The notes: a model not told the origin generated them from the letters alone. Shown: positions 41,035-53,835, counted from the first letter of the stretch. The stretch: 64,000 nucleotides of DNA from Bugula neritina (GCA_964035545.1 OZ037769.1:9153429-9217428), one strand, 5' to 3'. Made by a program: numbers and translations.

Positions 41035-41254
41035 TTTCAGTCAACCAGTATGAACTAACAGAGACCTGCACAACCTACAACCAATATAGTGTATCTATAA
41101 ATTATAGGTGCAAAAAAAACCCACGCAAGTTTATAGTCCCTATCCCTGTAAGAAAACACTGATGTAAAGGGGTTTTGTTAAATTGGGCTAAGGACTTATT
41201 AAGATGAGGAACAGGAGGAATTATAACTGGATGCTCTTTCTAACATTACCAATG

Positions 41255-41323
41255 GCCTTCGTCAGGGCTCGGACCCATGACTTCGTGCTTACTAGGCAAA
41301 CGCTCTAACCCCGAGACAACGGC
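41255..41323 (-). pseudogene. tRNA-Thr-like sequence (pseudogene or SINE head)
   Basis: On the minus strand the sequence shows an A-box-like ggttagagcg, an anticodon loop ctagtaa (anticodon AGT, Thr), and a B-box-like gggtccgagccc. The possible acceptor stem gccgttg / cgaaggc pairs six of seven. At 69 nt it is shorter than a normal tRNA and the D arm is irregular. Confidence 0.4.
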
Positions 41324-41369
41324 TATCAGATAATAAAGTTGAAATCAAAGTGTAAACATTTTTAAAAGC

Positions 41370-42650
41370 TTCAGGGCTGAAGTTGGTATCATAGCTCAGA
41401 AACTGACAAAGAGAAGAGAAGAAAAGCTAGTCCTGACTGATAAAGAATTAAAGCAGAATAAAAAGAAGTTGTAAGCAGCAGAGCAGGAGCTTGAAGGATT
41501 CTTAAAAAAAAGACTAAACAACAGGAGCAAGAACAAGGACAGTCACTCACAGAAGCTGAGAAAGGAGCTTGAGATTGTAATCAGTCAGTTCAACCAGGGC
41601 ACATTGGGTCAACACCCAAGCCTCCCACCCACTCAGGTTATGGGCGACGTCCAACTTCACACAAGACTCCAAGTCAGATAATAACCAGAGCCAATTAACA
41701 TAGACTGAGATGAAAGTTTAACATCACAAGGTGCTTCTCATAAAAACGGGGGAACAACTCCAGTCATAAAAAATATCACAGAGCAACAAATTTAAACACC
41801 AGCATAAACCAATTGGCACACAACATTGCCCAGGGTATAAAGAACACCAAAACGACCGATCTAGAGCCAGAACTGTTAAGTGGTAACACGCCAGAGCCTA
41901 ATGACTGCGAGTGCAAGTTTGACAGTTTTATGACCTCAATGGGCATTGAGGATGGTGCAAAAAAGATCAAATATTTAAAGAAGTATGTTGCTGGTGCAGC
42001 TAAGCAGTGTATACATGGGCTATTCTTAATACGAACCAATGACAGCTACTGCCAGGCAAGAAAGATGCTGAGGTTAAGATTTGAAAAACGCTAGATGTGT
42101 AAGATCAATAAAAAGTACACTGGATATGTGGCCCAAAATCTTGTCTAGTGGCACTATGGTGCTACAGAAGTGCGCAGACTACATTGAGAACTACTGCAAC
42201 GGTATGGTGACCCTGCCTGGCTTATCTATACTGAACTACCCTCAAATGAATGAACAGCTAGTTGCTGTGCTTCCTGAATAAATAAGAAAGAAGTGGGCCA
42301 GCAAAGGGTACAAGACCAAAAAGAATGAAAAGGAATATTCAGCTTTGCAAAAAAAATTATCTTCGTTCAATGAGATGGTTGAGGTAAACTCCATTCCACT
42401 ACTGCAGAATTCTCAAAAGGAGGCCAATAGCTAAAAAGAACTAATCAAATCACAAAAATTTTTTGCTACAAACACTCACCAGCCAGTAAGGGAATGTCTG
42501 TTTTGTAAAAATGATCATTCTACACCAAATTGCCTCGAACATGAGAAGTCTTATGCATATAAAATAAAATTCCTCCAAAATGAGATGCTGTTTGTTGATA
42601 GGAGGCAATCTCACGCTCAGATGACAATAAACATTTGTACAATACCACAA
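41370..42650 (+). pseudogene. BEL/Pao-type gag remnant
   Basis: Across several frames and stops: a coiled-coil start (AQKLTKRREEKLVLTDKEL), then FDSFMTSMGIEDGAKKIKYL, AAKQCIHGL and ARKMLRLRFEK (41880-42092). These follow the order of the BEL/Pao gag capsid family (PF03564-like). Further on are CADYIENYCNGM and EQLVAVLPE (42170-42280) and a zinc knuckle CLFCKNDHSTPNC (about 42498). No pol follows. The frame changes near 42090 and stops make it a pseudogene. Confidence 0.6.
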
Positions 42651-43122
42651 GGACTAATAAATGCTCATACTAGTAATTGTATTCTCTTTTATGACTAATT
42701 ATTAGGAGTGGATAATTTTCAATAGCCTGCACTGAGTTTTACTATATTACCCACAATCCTTTTCCAGCTCCTTCTCTTCTTTATTTTACATAAAATATAA
42801 TAGGCTTGTGAACTACCACTCTATTTCATCCCGATAATTAACACAAATAAGGTGGCCTCAGGCACCAGCTCAACAGAGGAGACAAGATATTCTTGAGAAA
42901 CATTTTTTCCAAGGATGATGTTTAAGAAAGAATACACTGCCTTCATGAAGGCAATTATTGAATGAGGGTAAGCTAAACTCGTTACCAAACCTGATACTGT
43001 TGCAAAAGTTACCATGTGGTATATACCGCATGTCACAGTAACCCACCCTAAAAAAATGTTCAAATTTCAACATTACCAATTGTTATATTTTGGATTCAAC
43101 TATTTATTCAATATTATAACAT
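42651..43122. other. no gene seen
   Basis: AT-rich flank between the BEL/Pao remnant and the pogo-like element. Nothing recognised. Confidence 0.5.
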
Positions 43123-46065
43123 TAGGGGTAAGTGGGGCAGTTTGGACCACCCTATCTGCAGCTAAATCTAATTTGTTTTGAGTTGTCTTTCTTCTATGAA
43201 AACCAAGAATATAATGTAAAAAGTCTGCCATATTGTTTTTGCCCACATGCTGCTATTCTAGAAGAAGAGGTAAGCAGATATTTATAATTCTTTTAAAAAT
43301 AAAATTTGATAAAATATTTTCAATGGAGATTTTTGAAGTCATGTATGTTGTACAATTTATTCATATCTGGTGCATGCAAACATCTATGACCATAGCTAAT
43401 CATCATGCATTGCTAACATATCTTGCTAAATCAAGTTTTGAGATATATAAGAAAATTATAAATTTTGGCAGGTGGGGCAATTTGGCCCATATACATAGGG
43501 GCACTTTGGACCGCTGTCCAAAGTGCCCCGCCTACAGAATGCATGATTACCACTAAGGGATGTGGAGTAGAGCTTTACAACTTTAAGAGTTTTTTGTTTA
43601 CTGTTTTAGATTAAACATCATCATCATGGTTAGGAGTTACAAGAAAAAAAAACAGTGGGTAAAAGTCTCTGAGATGGCAATGAAGGAAGCTGTAGAATTG
43701 GTTTTAGCTGGAGAATCTCTGCGTCAAGTAGCAAAAAATTCTAATGTCCCACGTACTACACTCAGACGCTATGTTGATGAGGCTAAGGTTAAGGGATCTA
43801 ACATGTCATATAGCAAATCTACTTCAAGTTGTGCAGTCTTTACCGCTGAGCAACAGAGAATGTTTGAGGACTATTTAAAATTGGCAGCAAAGCAGAACCA
43901 CGGGCTTTCTAAGAAAATGACCAGGGAGTTTGCATGGGAGTATGCTAAAAAAGTAGGTGCTACATATCCTAAATCATGGGATTATGAACAATGTGCAGGT
44001 AAATATTGGATCAGTGGCTTTATGAAACGACACACAGATCTAACTTTAAGAAAACCAGAGCCTACCAGCCTCAGTAGAGGTACCTCCTTTACCAGAGCGA
44101 ATGCTAACCAGTTTTTTGACAATCTTCAATAGGTAATGGAAAGATACAAGTTTGCTGCTTCAGAAATCTACAATATGGATGAAACTGGCCTCACAACTGT
44201 ACACAAACCACCAAAGGTCATTGCAGATAGAAAGTGCCGACAAGTTGGTCATGTAACATTAGCTGAGCGAGGAGTTTTGATCACAATGGTTGGTGCTGTT
44301 AGTGCTGATGGTAGCAGTATTCCCCCAATGTTGCTCTTTCCTCGAGTAAAATATCGAGAGTTCATGCTTAATGGTGCTCCAGTAGGTTTAATAGGTGCTG
44401 CTTGTCAATCAAGAGAACTATTTATAGAGTGGCTTCGTCATTTCATACTGCATACTAGAGCATCTAAAGATAGGCCTGTCTTACTGTTGATGGACAATCA
44501 TGATAGCCACACAAGCATAGATGCCATACATTTGGCCAAGGAGAGTGGAGTGGTGATGTTAACATTCCCACCACATTGCAGCCATAAACTGCAGCCACTG
44601 GACATTGCAGTATATGGCCCGTTGAAGCGGTATTTTAATGAAGCTTGTACATTGTGGCATTTGAGTAACCCTGGCCAAACATTATCAATTTACAATATGG
44701 CATCTTTGCTAGGCTTAGCTTATCCTAGAGCCATAACACCCAGCAACATCTTAAGCGGATTCCGAAAGCCTGGTATTTGCCCAATAGATCGCAATGCTTT
44801 TGGTGATGATGATTTTCTCTCATCATATGTTACTGATCGCCCCCAACCAAGTAACCGTGTTGAAGTCGAATGTAATGGTGTAGTAGACTCTGTTTCTGAC
44901 AATTCTATCAAGCAAACTACTACTTCTGAAGGCCAGACTTTTTCATCTAGTGATTCTGCAGATACCAACAACCCAAGTGCTATCACACCGGAACAGGTAC
45001 AACCATTTGCTAAAGCTGGACCCAGAAAAACCAAACAATGCAACAGAAAGAGAAAAACAACTATTCTGACCAACACTCCAACAAAGATTCAACTTGAGAG
45101 AGAGGAAATGGAACGGATTGCTAGAAAAACGAAAAAACCATCAATATTGAAAAAGAGAAAGATTGCTAGAGAGGAAGATAGCAGCAGTAGTGAGGAAGAC
45201 TTTGCCATACCAATTGATGATACTGATGACCCATCGAGTGAGGACGAGATGGCTGATGTGGAAGCAATAACGGCAGACAAAATTAACGTTGGAAGCTACA
45301 TGTTAGCAGCACTTAGGGGGAAAGAAAAATGTTCGCCATTTTCCTGGGGTTGTCCACTCTATTCAACGTGACGAAGATACAGCTGTAATATCATTCTATA
45401 AGAGCGTAAGGAACATTTATTGTACCAGTGCAAGAAGATGTGGCTACAGTTGATATTTGCGACCTGGTGCTTCTGTTACCTACCCCAACAAGTTCTGGTG
45501 GTACTGAGCGCACATGTAAAAAGCTCACATTCAACATTGATTTATCGCAGTATATGCAAGATTGAAGGTCTACCGTCTACAACACTCCTTACAAACTATA
45601 GTTCTGGTCAACAGAATTTAGTGAATGCATTATATTAGGTTCATTATTATATCCGAACATTGCTTATTGCTTAGTGAATGTATGGACATGTTATATGTAA
45701 AATATCAATCACATCATGTTTTTAATGCTGTTATGTTACATAGAGTGCACAATATGCTTACATTTTAATAACAAAAAAAGTCCTGTGTGGTTCAAACAAA
45801 ATTGTTTCTTTTGGTCCAAAGCGCCTTATAGGGGGGGGGGGGGTTCAAACTACTCCTACTATGGGGCAGTTCGGACCTTTTGAGAAGACATTTTTAATTG
45901 ATTGTGACCAGGAGAAAATAGAGAAGTTTAATTATCTAAGTGTTTCATAGATAGCACAACATGTAAAACTAACATATTTTCTCGTTAAATTGTGCATATC
46001 ATCAATAGCGTGTTCAAAATATGTAAAAAACTCAAAAACGCTCCAGACTGCCCCACTTACCCCTA
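43123..46065 (+). mobile_element. pogo-like DNA transposon with TIRs and TA duplication
   Basis: The 2939-bp element (43125-46063) starts ggggtaagtggggcag and ends with its inverse, ctgccccacttacccc. It is flanked by TA at 43123-43124 and 46064-46065. Inside both ends are related subterminal motifs: ggggcactttggaccgctgt with an inverted partner near 43498-43532, and ggtccaaagcgcctta / ggggcagttcggacc near 45813-45877. TA targeting, TIRs and a DDE transposase agree with the pogo group of Tc1/mariner. Confidence 0.9.
43626..45371 (+). pseudogene. pogo-like transposase with one in-frame amber stop
   Basis: One frame runs from 43626 to 45371, interrupted only by TAG at 44130-44132 (168 + 411 codons). 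Residues 1-60 hold a psq-type helix-turn-helix (AVELVLAGESLRQVAKNSNV, RTTLRRYV). The next 100 have a CENP-B-like DNA-binding region (LSKKMTREFAWEYA, YWISGFMKRH). The DDE core has YNMDETGL, LLLMDNHDSHTS and a third Asp in LQPLDIAVYG. A basic and acidic tail follows. The frame breaks again after 45371: the C-terminal motif continues in other frames (DEDTAVISFYKS about 45372-45410, then VLLLPTPTSSGGTER). The element is therefore probably dead but young. Confidence 0.9.
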
Positions 46066-46071
46066 TATATC

Positions 46072-47650
46072 CGGTCTATTGTAAATTGTAACAGGCACAC
46101 ATACCAGCGTGGTTTTATTCAGTTGTTGAATAAGACTTTGTGAAAACAACAAGCTGGCGACGATCAATTGTTTGTATAATTATTTTGAGCTTAATACCTT
46201 TCCTAAACTACACCCATAGGCAACATTAGTTAATTTAAACACAACACTAAAGATTGGTTTATTTACGAGACCAGATTCACATCACTACGGATAGTTAATG
46301 AGATTGAAGGGGATAAACAACAAGAAGCAGCTTTTAATGCATGCCTGGAAGTGAAGCTGTGAGTCTATTAGTAAGCCTATCAGTTCCTACATTAATAAGT
46401 GATGTGACTTATACTGGCTTGCTCAAGTTGTTTGATCATCATTTTGGAGCTAGAAATGAGGTAGCTGAAGCCTACGTATTTGATACTCATACTCAATCAC
46501 CTACTGAACCAATGTCTGACATTGTACTGGCTCTTAAAACACTGTTTACTCACTGCAACTTTGGACTTACTGAGCAGGTGAAACAGAAGTTATGCAACAG
46601 GCATGTGGCTGGTGTCAGATCTGACACTATTAGACAGACATTAATAAGAGAGGGTGCAACTCCTACATGTGACAATCATGTGACATTGGCAACACAAATG
46701 AACGATTATCAGTCGAGTGCTATGGCTAAACAATCACTGCCACCAGAACCTGTGAATGCAATTTATTCTGAAAGACAATCCACCATGAGAGGTCCTCATG
46801 CATCAAAGTCCCAGGCTTCCAACAGTCACAGAGCCCCACGCCTGGGACCGCCATTACCCGCAGTTGGGTATTCATAACAAAAAATGTTGATGTGGTAGAG
46901 GCCATCATTCAGCTAGATGCAGATTTAAAGATGCCAATTGCCACTCTTGTGGAAAAAGAGGGCACATTAAGCCCATGTGTAATGTAGAGAGAGTCCAAAC
47001 AAATATTGCACAGCAATATCATTCTGAAAATTATGTACATTCATATGAAAGGTGATTTAGCATCAGAAATGGTTAATATTAAAATAGCCAACACTCTTAT
47101 GGCAGCAAAATCTAACTTTTCTAATCCATATTCTGTTACTTCAAAGATTAATGATGCTAGTGTTAATATGGAAATTGACACCGGTGCTTCAGTCTCATTT
47201 ATTCCCTATTCTATGTATCAGAAACATTTTAGCAATGTAAAACTTTCACCTTCTAATGTAAAATTTTGTAGCTTCACTGGAGATGTGGTGAATTGCGAAG
47301 GTAAAATAGAAGTAAACGTCAAGCATTTTGGCCAGGCTAAACGAATATGGCTTCATGTGCTTGGTGCTTCAGAGTTCGCCCTGTTGGGAAGAGACTGGCT
47401 GGGAGAGTTTCAAATTAATTGGCGGGCCATTAAGAGTGTGTTAAGCTCATAGGTAAATGGTATTACTAGCTATGTATCTTGATATTTTCAAAGGTCAAGG
47501 TTTGTTGAAAAGTCCCCCAGTTAAACTTGAGTTGGTTGATGGCACTACCCGCAAACTCTCTAAACCTTACAGAGTGCCTATTGCACTTCAGTCTGTAGCA
47601 GCATTATTTCAAAAATCCGGAAACAACTTGTAAGGATATACCTCCCGGCA
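46072..47650 (+). pseudogene. Ty3/gypsy gag-protease remnant
   Basis: After an LTR-like end (ttgaataagactttgtg, about 46126) comes a possible primer site ctggcgacgatc (46152). A gag ORF at 46341-46877 includes LKLFDHHFGARNEVAEAYVFD and ALKTLFTHCNFG. Zinc fingers lie in the next frame at about 46885-46980 (GRGHHSARC, CHSCGKRGHIKPMC), with a TGA between the first Cys pair. The protease ORF (47006-47452) has MEIDTGASVSF and FALLGRDWL. A short RT-type start follows (LSKPYRVPI, about 47563), then the sequence changes near 47620. A frameshift and a stop separate the parts. Confidence 0.75.
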
Positions 47651-47881
47651 ATATTATCAATTATGACGAGACAGATCTTTCAGATGACAGGAAGAACAAA
47701 ATGTTCTTTTCAGAGAGGCTCAAATTACCCAGAAAGTGCAATGCACAGTAGCAAGAGTGCAACAAGTATGCTTGCAGGCTCATCATTAGGTGAACTGCTA
47801 CCTACATATGTGGTGTACAAGGCTGAACAGATGAGAGATGAGGGACCCATGGACATTTTGGGTCTATCTGACACTGACTAA
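47640..47881 (+). pseudogene. DDE transposase fragment of another DNA transposon
   Basis: IINYDETDLSDD (about 47655) in one frame is followed, after a shift, by HSSKSATSMLAGSSLGELLP and YVVYKAEQM (47745-47840). NYDET plus PPYVVYKAE is a signature of a common animal transposase family with a DDE core. Only about 75 codons remain. Confidence 0.55.
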
Positions 47882-48480
47882 AACCGCACCAAATCTGGTT
47901 GGCTTGAGGCGCCATGTTTTGAAGATTGGTTTCGGTGCATTGCCTTGCCATATTTGAAAAAAAAAAGAAAGGGGCAAAAGTTTTAACTGGAGATAACTTG
48001 AGCTTAAATTTTAACAAAGATGTGCTTAACTTATACCAACAGCACCAAATCAAGATTTTGTGCATTTCAAAAAATATGACATGCTCTGTTGCTACGCCTT
48101 CTGTCCCATGAGAAAAAACACAAATCGCTCATATCTGCTTACGATGAACTTATAAACGATAGACTCACTAACGCTTCAATTATCAAAGCAGTGTCTCGGG
48201 GAGATCCTTTCACAATATATGCAAAAAATCAGTGTACTATAACAGTTTCTTACCAAAGACAGTTCGTGAAACCAAAGCTAAGCTAGGGTCACAGTAATAA
48301 CCTCTAACTCATAACACCACTGTGCAAAATAGTCGTAAGACAACAGGTTTGAATAACATGCTGGCTAAGAATTGAGGCATACTTTTGTTTTAATAGCTTA
48401 TGTTTTAATACCTGCTAAAGAAGAGGAAGTGGTTACTATATATGTGCCTAAAACAGATATTCCAAGCCTCAATTGACTCG
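47882..48480. other. unassigned repeat debris
   Basis: The ORF at 48089-48286 (DELINDRLTNASIIKAVSRGD) is not recognised. It lies among transposon fragments and is probably part of one. Confidence 0.35.
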
Positions 48481-48509
48481 GGGAAAGTTACCCGCCCAGT
48501 AAAAGCTTG

Positions 48510-50390
48510 TATATGTCACCCCAGTGCACAAAGGCAGAGCTAAGCTGACAGCAAGTAATTATCGCCTCACATAACTTACTAGCATCCCATGCAAAATGAT
48601 GGAACACATTGTACTTTATTATTTGAGTCAACATGAGAAAAATACTCAACAGTTCATTCCAGACTACAAGACCAAAAACTAAATATTGTTGTGCAAGGTA
48701 AGAGAACCGTTGGCGAGTACTACGTAGAGATAGCCGCAGCATGCCAATTGCCATACGCTGATGTCCCCAAAATTCACTGGAACAAATTCCTTCTCAATAA
48801 GTTTACAAAAGGGAAAAGAGATCATATATGTCGAGTGGTAGACTTAAAAAGCAGTTTATCTTTAAAGCAAGCAATAGTTAAAGCAAAGAAGGCAGAGCTC
48901 TCTGAAATTCCGCTAAAGATTACCTTTCCTAAACTAGTCGCTCACTAAATGAGCTGTGAGATAGAGCCTCAGACAACAAATTGCAGACTTGAGAGAGTTG
49001 GTAGAAAGCTAAACTTGTTCTAAGAAAGAATAACTCCCAAGCAAATCCGTATCTACATGGAGGATTGTAACTTTTTTGTAGAGAATCAGCATAGTTTTGT
49101 GAAAAACCGAAACACAACTGGTGCAATAAATTTTAGAATGCTTTAAAATCTTTACCATAATCTAGATTGCGGAATGATGACACATGGTATGTTTGTGGAT
49201 TTCTCGAAGGCTTTTGATACACTTGATCACTGAATCTTGATTGAGAAATTCTAATTTTATAGTTTTTCTAAATCAGCCATTACCTTCGTAGAGAGTTATC
49301 TTTCAAATAGAAAACAGTTTGTCAATAACAGTAACATTCTATCAACTACTCAACAGGAAAATATTGGGGTGCCTCAATGCTCCATTCTTGGACTGCTGCC
49401 GTTTTTAATTTTTATTAATGATTTAGCAGAAAATATCCCAACTTCAGAAACTATAATGTTTGCTGATCATATCAGTGTTTTCTCCACAGATATTATGGAA
49501 TTACAGCATGGAATTAATAAAATCAGTCAATGATGTGTAGCTAAGAAACTTATATTAAATTCACAAAAAAACCTGGTTTTATGCATTACATAAATTCCCG
49601 GAAAAATCTGTTAAAATCTTTTAATCCTATAGTTTTGAACAACATGCCTATCTTAAATGCAAATTGTACTCAATTGTTAGGAATTGTTTTAGATTAACAT
49701 ATTCCGTTTAGTAAACATACAGTAAAGATCTGCAATAAACTAATTTATAATGTAATTTTAATGATGAGACATGTAGGACAGTACGTTAACAAAAAAACTA
49801 TGATTGACATTTGTTATTCATTTTTTATCTCTACATTTAATTTATGGTTTAGTTTTGGGGTCACGCTAGTACTTCAGAGCTAGATAAAATTTTGATTTTG
49901 CAAAAAAAGCATTGAGAATAATTCTAAAAATAAAACCAAGTGAAACAGTGGTAAGCAATTTTGTCATCTTAAAAATCATGCCCATTAAAATGCTATTTAA
50001 ATTCTGATACCTTTTACATTTCATTACAATATACTACCTTATAGCAAAATCATAATTATGAGAAGAGATTGAAAGTCAGCAATGCAATTAAAACTAACAA
50101 ATTTAAAACAAACAAAAGGCAAAGGTCTATGTTATTTATGGCTGCAAAGTTGTTTAATAAATATTTATACGATTTTGAGAGCACGGTTTCTGAGGTAGTA
50201 AAGGTAAGGTTAACGGAATGTCTATGGGCGTAGTATGGTGCTGCTGGTGCGAATGAGGCCTCTTTGCTGGACTGATGAAAAGTCGGGACTGTTTCGTTAC
50301 TAGCTTCAAGCTATCGGACAGCACCATTTTGCTTCTTTTTCTTTGTACTCCTTTTTTTCTGTATTAACTGTTAGCAGCAATAAACTGACA
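48510..50390 (+). pseudogene. decayed non-LTR retrotransposon RT, interrupted
   Basis: The left part (48510-48680) reads VTPVHKGRAKLTASNYRLT and TSIPCKMMEHIVLYYLSQH, the first RT blocks of jockey/CR1-like elements. The right part (49075-49560) has VENQHSFVKNRNTTGAI, GMFVDFSKAFDTLDH, GVPQCSILGLLPFLIFINDL and IMFADHISVF. The catalytic YADD is replaced by FADH. Many stops. The 3' end around 50330-50400 ends in caataaactgacaacaacaa. Between the parts lies a foreign gag fragment. Confidence 0.75.
48691..48948 (+). pseudogene. gypsy gag fragment inside the non-LTR element
   Basis: 85-codon frame with GEYYVEIAAACQLPYADV and FTKGKRDHICRVVDL, typical of the middle of gypsy capsid domains. It interrupts the non-LTR RT between its first and middle blocks, so it inserted later or marks a recombination. 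Confidence 0.5.
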
Positions 50391-50450
50391 ACAACAAAAA
50401 CAAGAAAATACAACAACAGGCCATAACAAAAATTTTAAACACTTACAGGA

Positions 50451-50660
50451 ATGCACAAAGTAACCGGACCTCTGCTCCAGCAGCAGATAGTCAAAAGACA
50501 AAACATCATGAATCTACCTGTTACAGCTGTAACCAAAAAAAGGACACTGGGCACGAGAAAGTTACTTAAAGTGGATCAAACTGAAAAAATGAATGACAAA
50601 GAATATGCTAAGTATATCTTAACTAGGCCACCTGAAGATACAGATTTTGTGAATATCTAA
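50451..50660 (+). other. unrecognised small ORF, 69 codons
   Basis: Lys-rich frame with KKRTLGTRKLLKVDQTEK and ending RPPEDTDFVNI. It is followed 100 bp later by a splice-acceptor-like tttcttttag. It could be a transposase tail or an exon of an unknown gene. No function assigned. Confidence 0.25.
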
Positions 50661-52100
50661 ATCAAAGGAGTTTTACTAACCGGAATTGTAAGAATCCACA
50701 AAAAACAACAAAGCAAATAATAGTTTCTTGCCTCATATTTTTCTTTTAGCTATGTGCTTGCCATATAGAACTGTGATTCTCACTTTTATAGACTCTACCA
50801 TGCCACTGCTGCCAAGTAATTAAAAACTAGTAAGTCTTGCACTTACAAAAGATGTCAACTGTTTTTCTGTCTCCACATGGGAAAACTCTAATGGGTTTTG
50901 GGGGTTGCCCTAAACCTAACACAACACAGTTACTGTTAGTTTTTTGCCACTATTTACCAAACAACATAAAAAGTTATGTGTATGTCATCTGGATCCACCA
51001 ACTTCAGTTACATGCAGACTGTCATAAAGTCATGATGTGAAAACCTATATATAACTCTGAGTATACCAGAGGTATGTTACTTTTTAATTTCTTAATTCTA
51101 ATTCAACTTCTAATTTTTCATTGCTATATTCTAAAAATATTTCAAAATATGTAATCCATGGATCGTTTTACTACTACATTTTGAATGCATATACATGAAA
51201 ACCCTTTTAAATAGACAGTAGTTGCTATGTACCGATATAACTTGTAACAATGCAATTTGTTTGGTATTATTCACAATGCCTTTTTTTAACAATTACAGGT
51301 TTCACGGACCTTTATGGACTTGTTGGGACATTCAATGGATTGACAAAAATAAATGAGAGTAACAGTTCTTTGAGAAGTCTGCTAGATATTTCTAGTTAAA
51401 TAAATACTGCAAATAACTCTAAGGCTAAAGTTCCTTGAGAACTTTATAGAAATCAAGACAATGCTTTTCACTACTTTACATACACAACTCTTCAATAAGT
51501 AATTTGCTAAATACTAAAGTCTATGAAACATACTATGCATTAGGTGATATAAACATTTGTTTGGCACCTATAAATAAAGATTAAACGAAATACATAATTG
51601 GCTATAAAAAATAATTTCTTAGTACAAATATAATTGTTTAGAATTACTTAAGGACAGTAATTACTTAGTAAATGCACTAGTATAAGAAAACTGAAAACGA
51701 TTTGCTATTTTTAGGGGGTATATAGGCAGTATTAAGTTGAATTTAAAATAAAAAACAAATAATAACGTAAAAGTAAAAAACCATTAAATATATACCTTTT
51801 ATTTAGTAAGAAACATTAAAATGTGCACTAAGTCTAGTAAAACTGGAAAAATGTTGTGAAAATTTGATGTTTGACTACAGAAATTAAAAAAAAGGTCAAT
51901 AAGGTGCCAGCGTTACCAATTTTTTTACTGTAAACTCTTTGAAAGAGTTGTTTTTGTTTATAAGTTTTATTCTTTTTTGTGTAATGTCATCATGATCATG
52001 AATTGGACAAGTGCAAACATACAGTCAATAGATGATATTCATATTCTTGATAATATTAATAGTAATACTATTAGGCCTACTACTAGTACTACTACGAGTC
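50661..52100. other. no gene seen
   Basis: AT-rich sequence with short scattered frames and nothing recognised. Confidence 0.5.
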
Positions 52101-52111
52101 CCAGTGGTGAC

Positions 52112-53210
52112 TAGTCAATATTCCGAAGGCCCATTACTCCGGAGTTCCATTATTCCGAAGGTGCAATGGTCCGAAGGTGCATTATTCCGAAGGTGCATTA
52201 GTCCGAAAATTAGTAGAAAATTAGTATTATATCACTGGGAATAACATAAACTTCACTCACAATCTTGCTATATTATTGCTAGCTGTGGGTGGCATGCATG
52301 GGGCCTACTTGTAATTTTTCAGCCTGAGATTACGCTATGATGCTGCCTCAATTAAGGGCCGCATCATCTATCAACATTCCATTGTGGCAAGCTATTCACT
52401 AGCCTGTCAGCTAGCAAGCCTGTAATTAGTAACCTATGCATTAGTATCTCCTCATCTCCAAGTGTTCACTGAAGTATGAAGTGTTGTGCAAGGGTGATAT
52501 AATTAGTGTTTTCATTTCACAGTTTATATAAAAATGACAGCTATAAGCAATGAACTCAAAATATTCAGTTCAATGGCTATAGTGAATGCAATTCTATTCT
52601 AGTTACAGTCAGTCAGCTTATATAGGCCCTTCATATGTTGACTATTAACTGAAAAACTAAAGTAAAAAAGAATTAAAGCCAAGCAGACATTTTGGGTCTA
52701 CTGTACTGTATTTATGATAAGTTTGGTAAAAGTTTACCTCATATTTTATAAAAAATAGTTTGCATTTGAAGTTGGTGTCAAAAAATTATTGGTATTGATT
52801 GAAATAGTAAATTTCTGGCTTGGCAGTTCATTATTTGATATCACAAATTTAATGTCTAAAATTATCTGTAAGCTGCTAAACTGCATTATTCTATGCTATT
52901 ATTCTTAATATCAGTAAATACAAACATTGGAGAAAAAATAATAAACATTTTGCACGCTACTCTAAAATTAAATAACCAAAGCTGCACACCAAACCAAACA
53001 ACCCCACAAGATCTGTAGATGAGGCCAACATTATTAGTATATAAGAGTTCAGGTCTGCCAAATAAAACCTCACCTAAACTAAAATTTGAAAACCATGTTG
53101 TAGATTTTCCTGTTGCTCAGAGCAACTATTTTGAAATGTTCAATAAATAATTTTAATTCTAATAATGATTCTACTAATTTTCGGACTAATGTACCTTCGT
53201 AATATTGCTC
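52112..53210. mobile_element. MITE-like element with ttccgaa inverted repeats
   Basis: The left end (about 52117-52216) has four to five copies of attccgaaggtgca and ends tagtccgaaaattagtag. The right end (about 53171-53207) is its inverse: ctactaattttcggac then taatgtaccttcg. The 950-bp interior has no coding capacity. Exact ends and target duplication could not be fixed; a poly-C run (53214-53226) follows. Confidence 0.65.
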
Positions 53211-53479
53211 CGTCCCCCCCCCCCCCTGAGTCCCATAGCTATAGACTTACACTTATAAAGCTAAAGTTTTCAGTGTAACCACGGCATATTATTACTATTA
53301 TGTAAGAGTAATGGCATTTTATTACCAGATTACTAACCCTAGGCACTAGCACTAGTACTATTTAAATTGTATTTATAATCAGTGATCAACATTGCAAAAA
53401 GAAATTACTTATAAATTATAATACTAATACTAATAGTAACAATAAAATTGATATTACATTTACTCATATTACTATTAGT

Positions 53480-53835
53480 ATTACTATAATAGTATTAGAC
53501 TTAGTATTAGTATTACTATTAGCAGTAGTACTAGTACTAGAAGTACAGTATTAGTATTACCGCTACGTCTACTAATACACTAACACTGTGCAGATACTAG
53601 GGGTAGTACTACTACTACTGTACTACTACTAGTACTAGACCGTATAAGAACTACTAAGTACTAGTACTACTACTACTACTAGTACTACCACCACTACTAC
53701 TAGTACTATTAAACTTAGTACTAGTAGTACTAGTAGTAGCACCTGCACTGGTAGTAGTAGTACTACTACTAGTAATACTAGTACAGTAGTAGTAGTACTA
53801 CTACTACTAGTAGCTGTAGTCAGTAGTGAGTAGTG
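53480..53835. repeat. TAC/GTA-rich low-complexity block
   Basis: Alternating tactactac and gtagtagta runs with ctagta palindromes; many self-complementary stretches. Confidence 0.85.

Noticed and set aside
44720-45280. Minus-strand ORFs in the transposase
   Set aside because: Opposite-strand shadows of the transposase frame.
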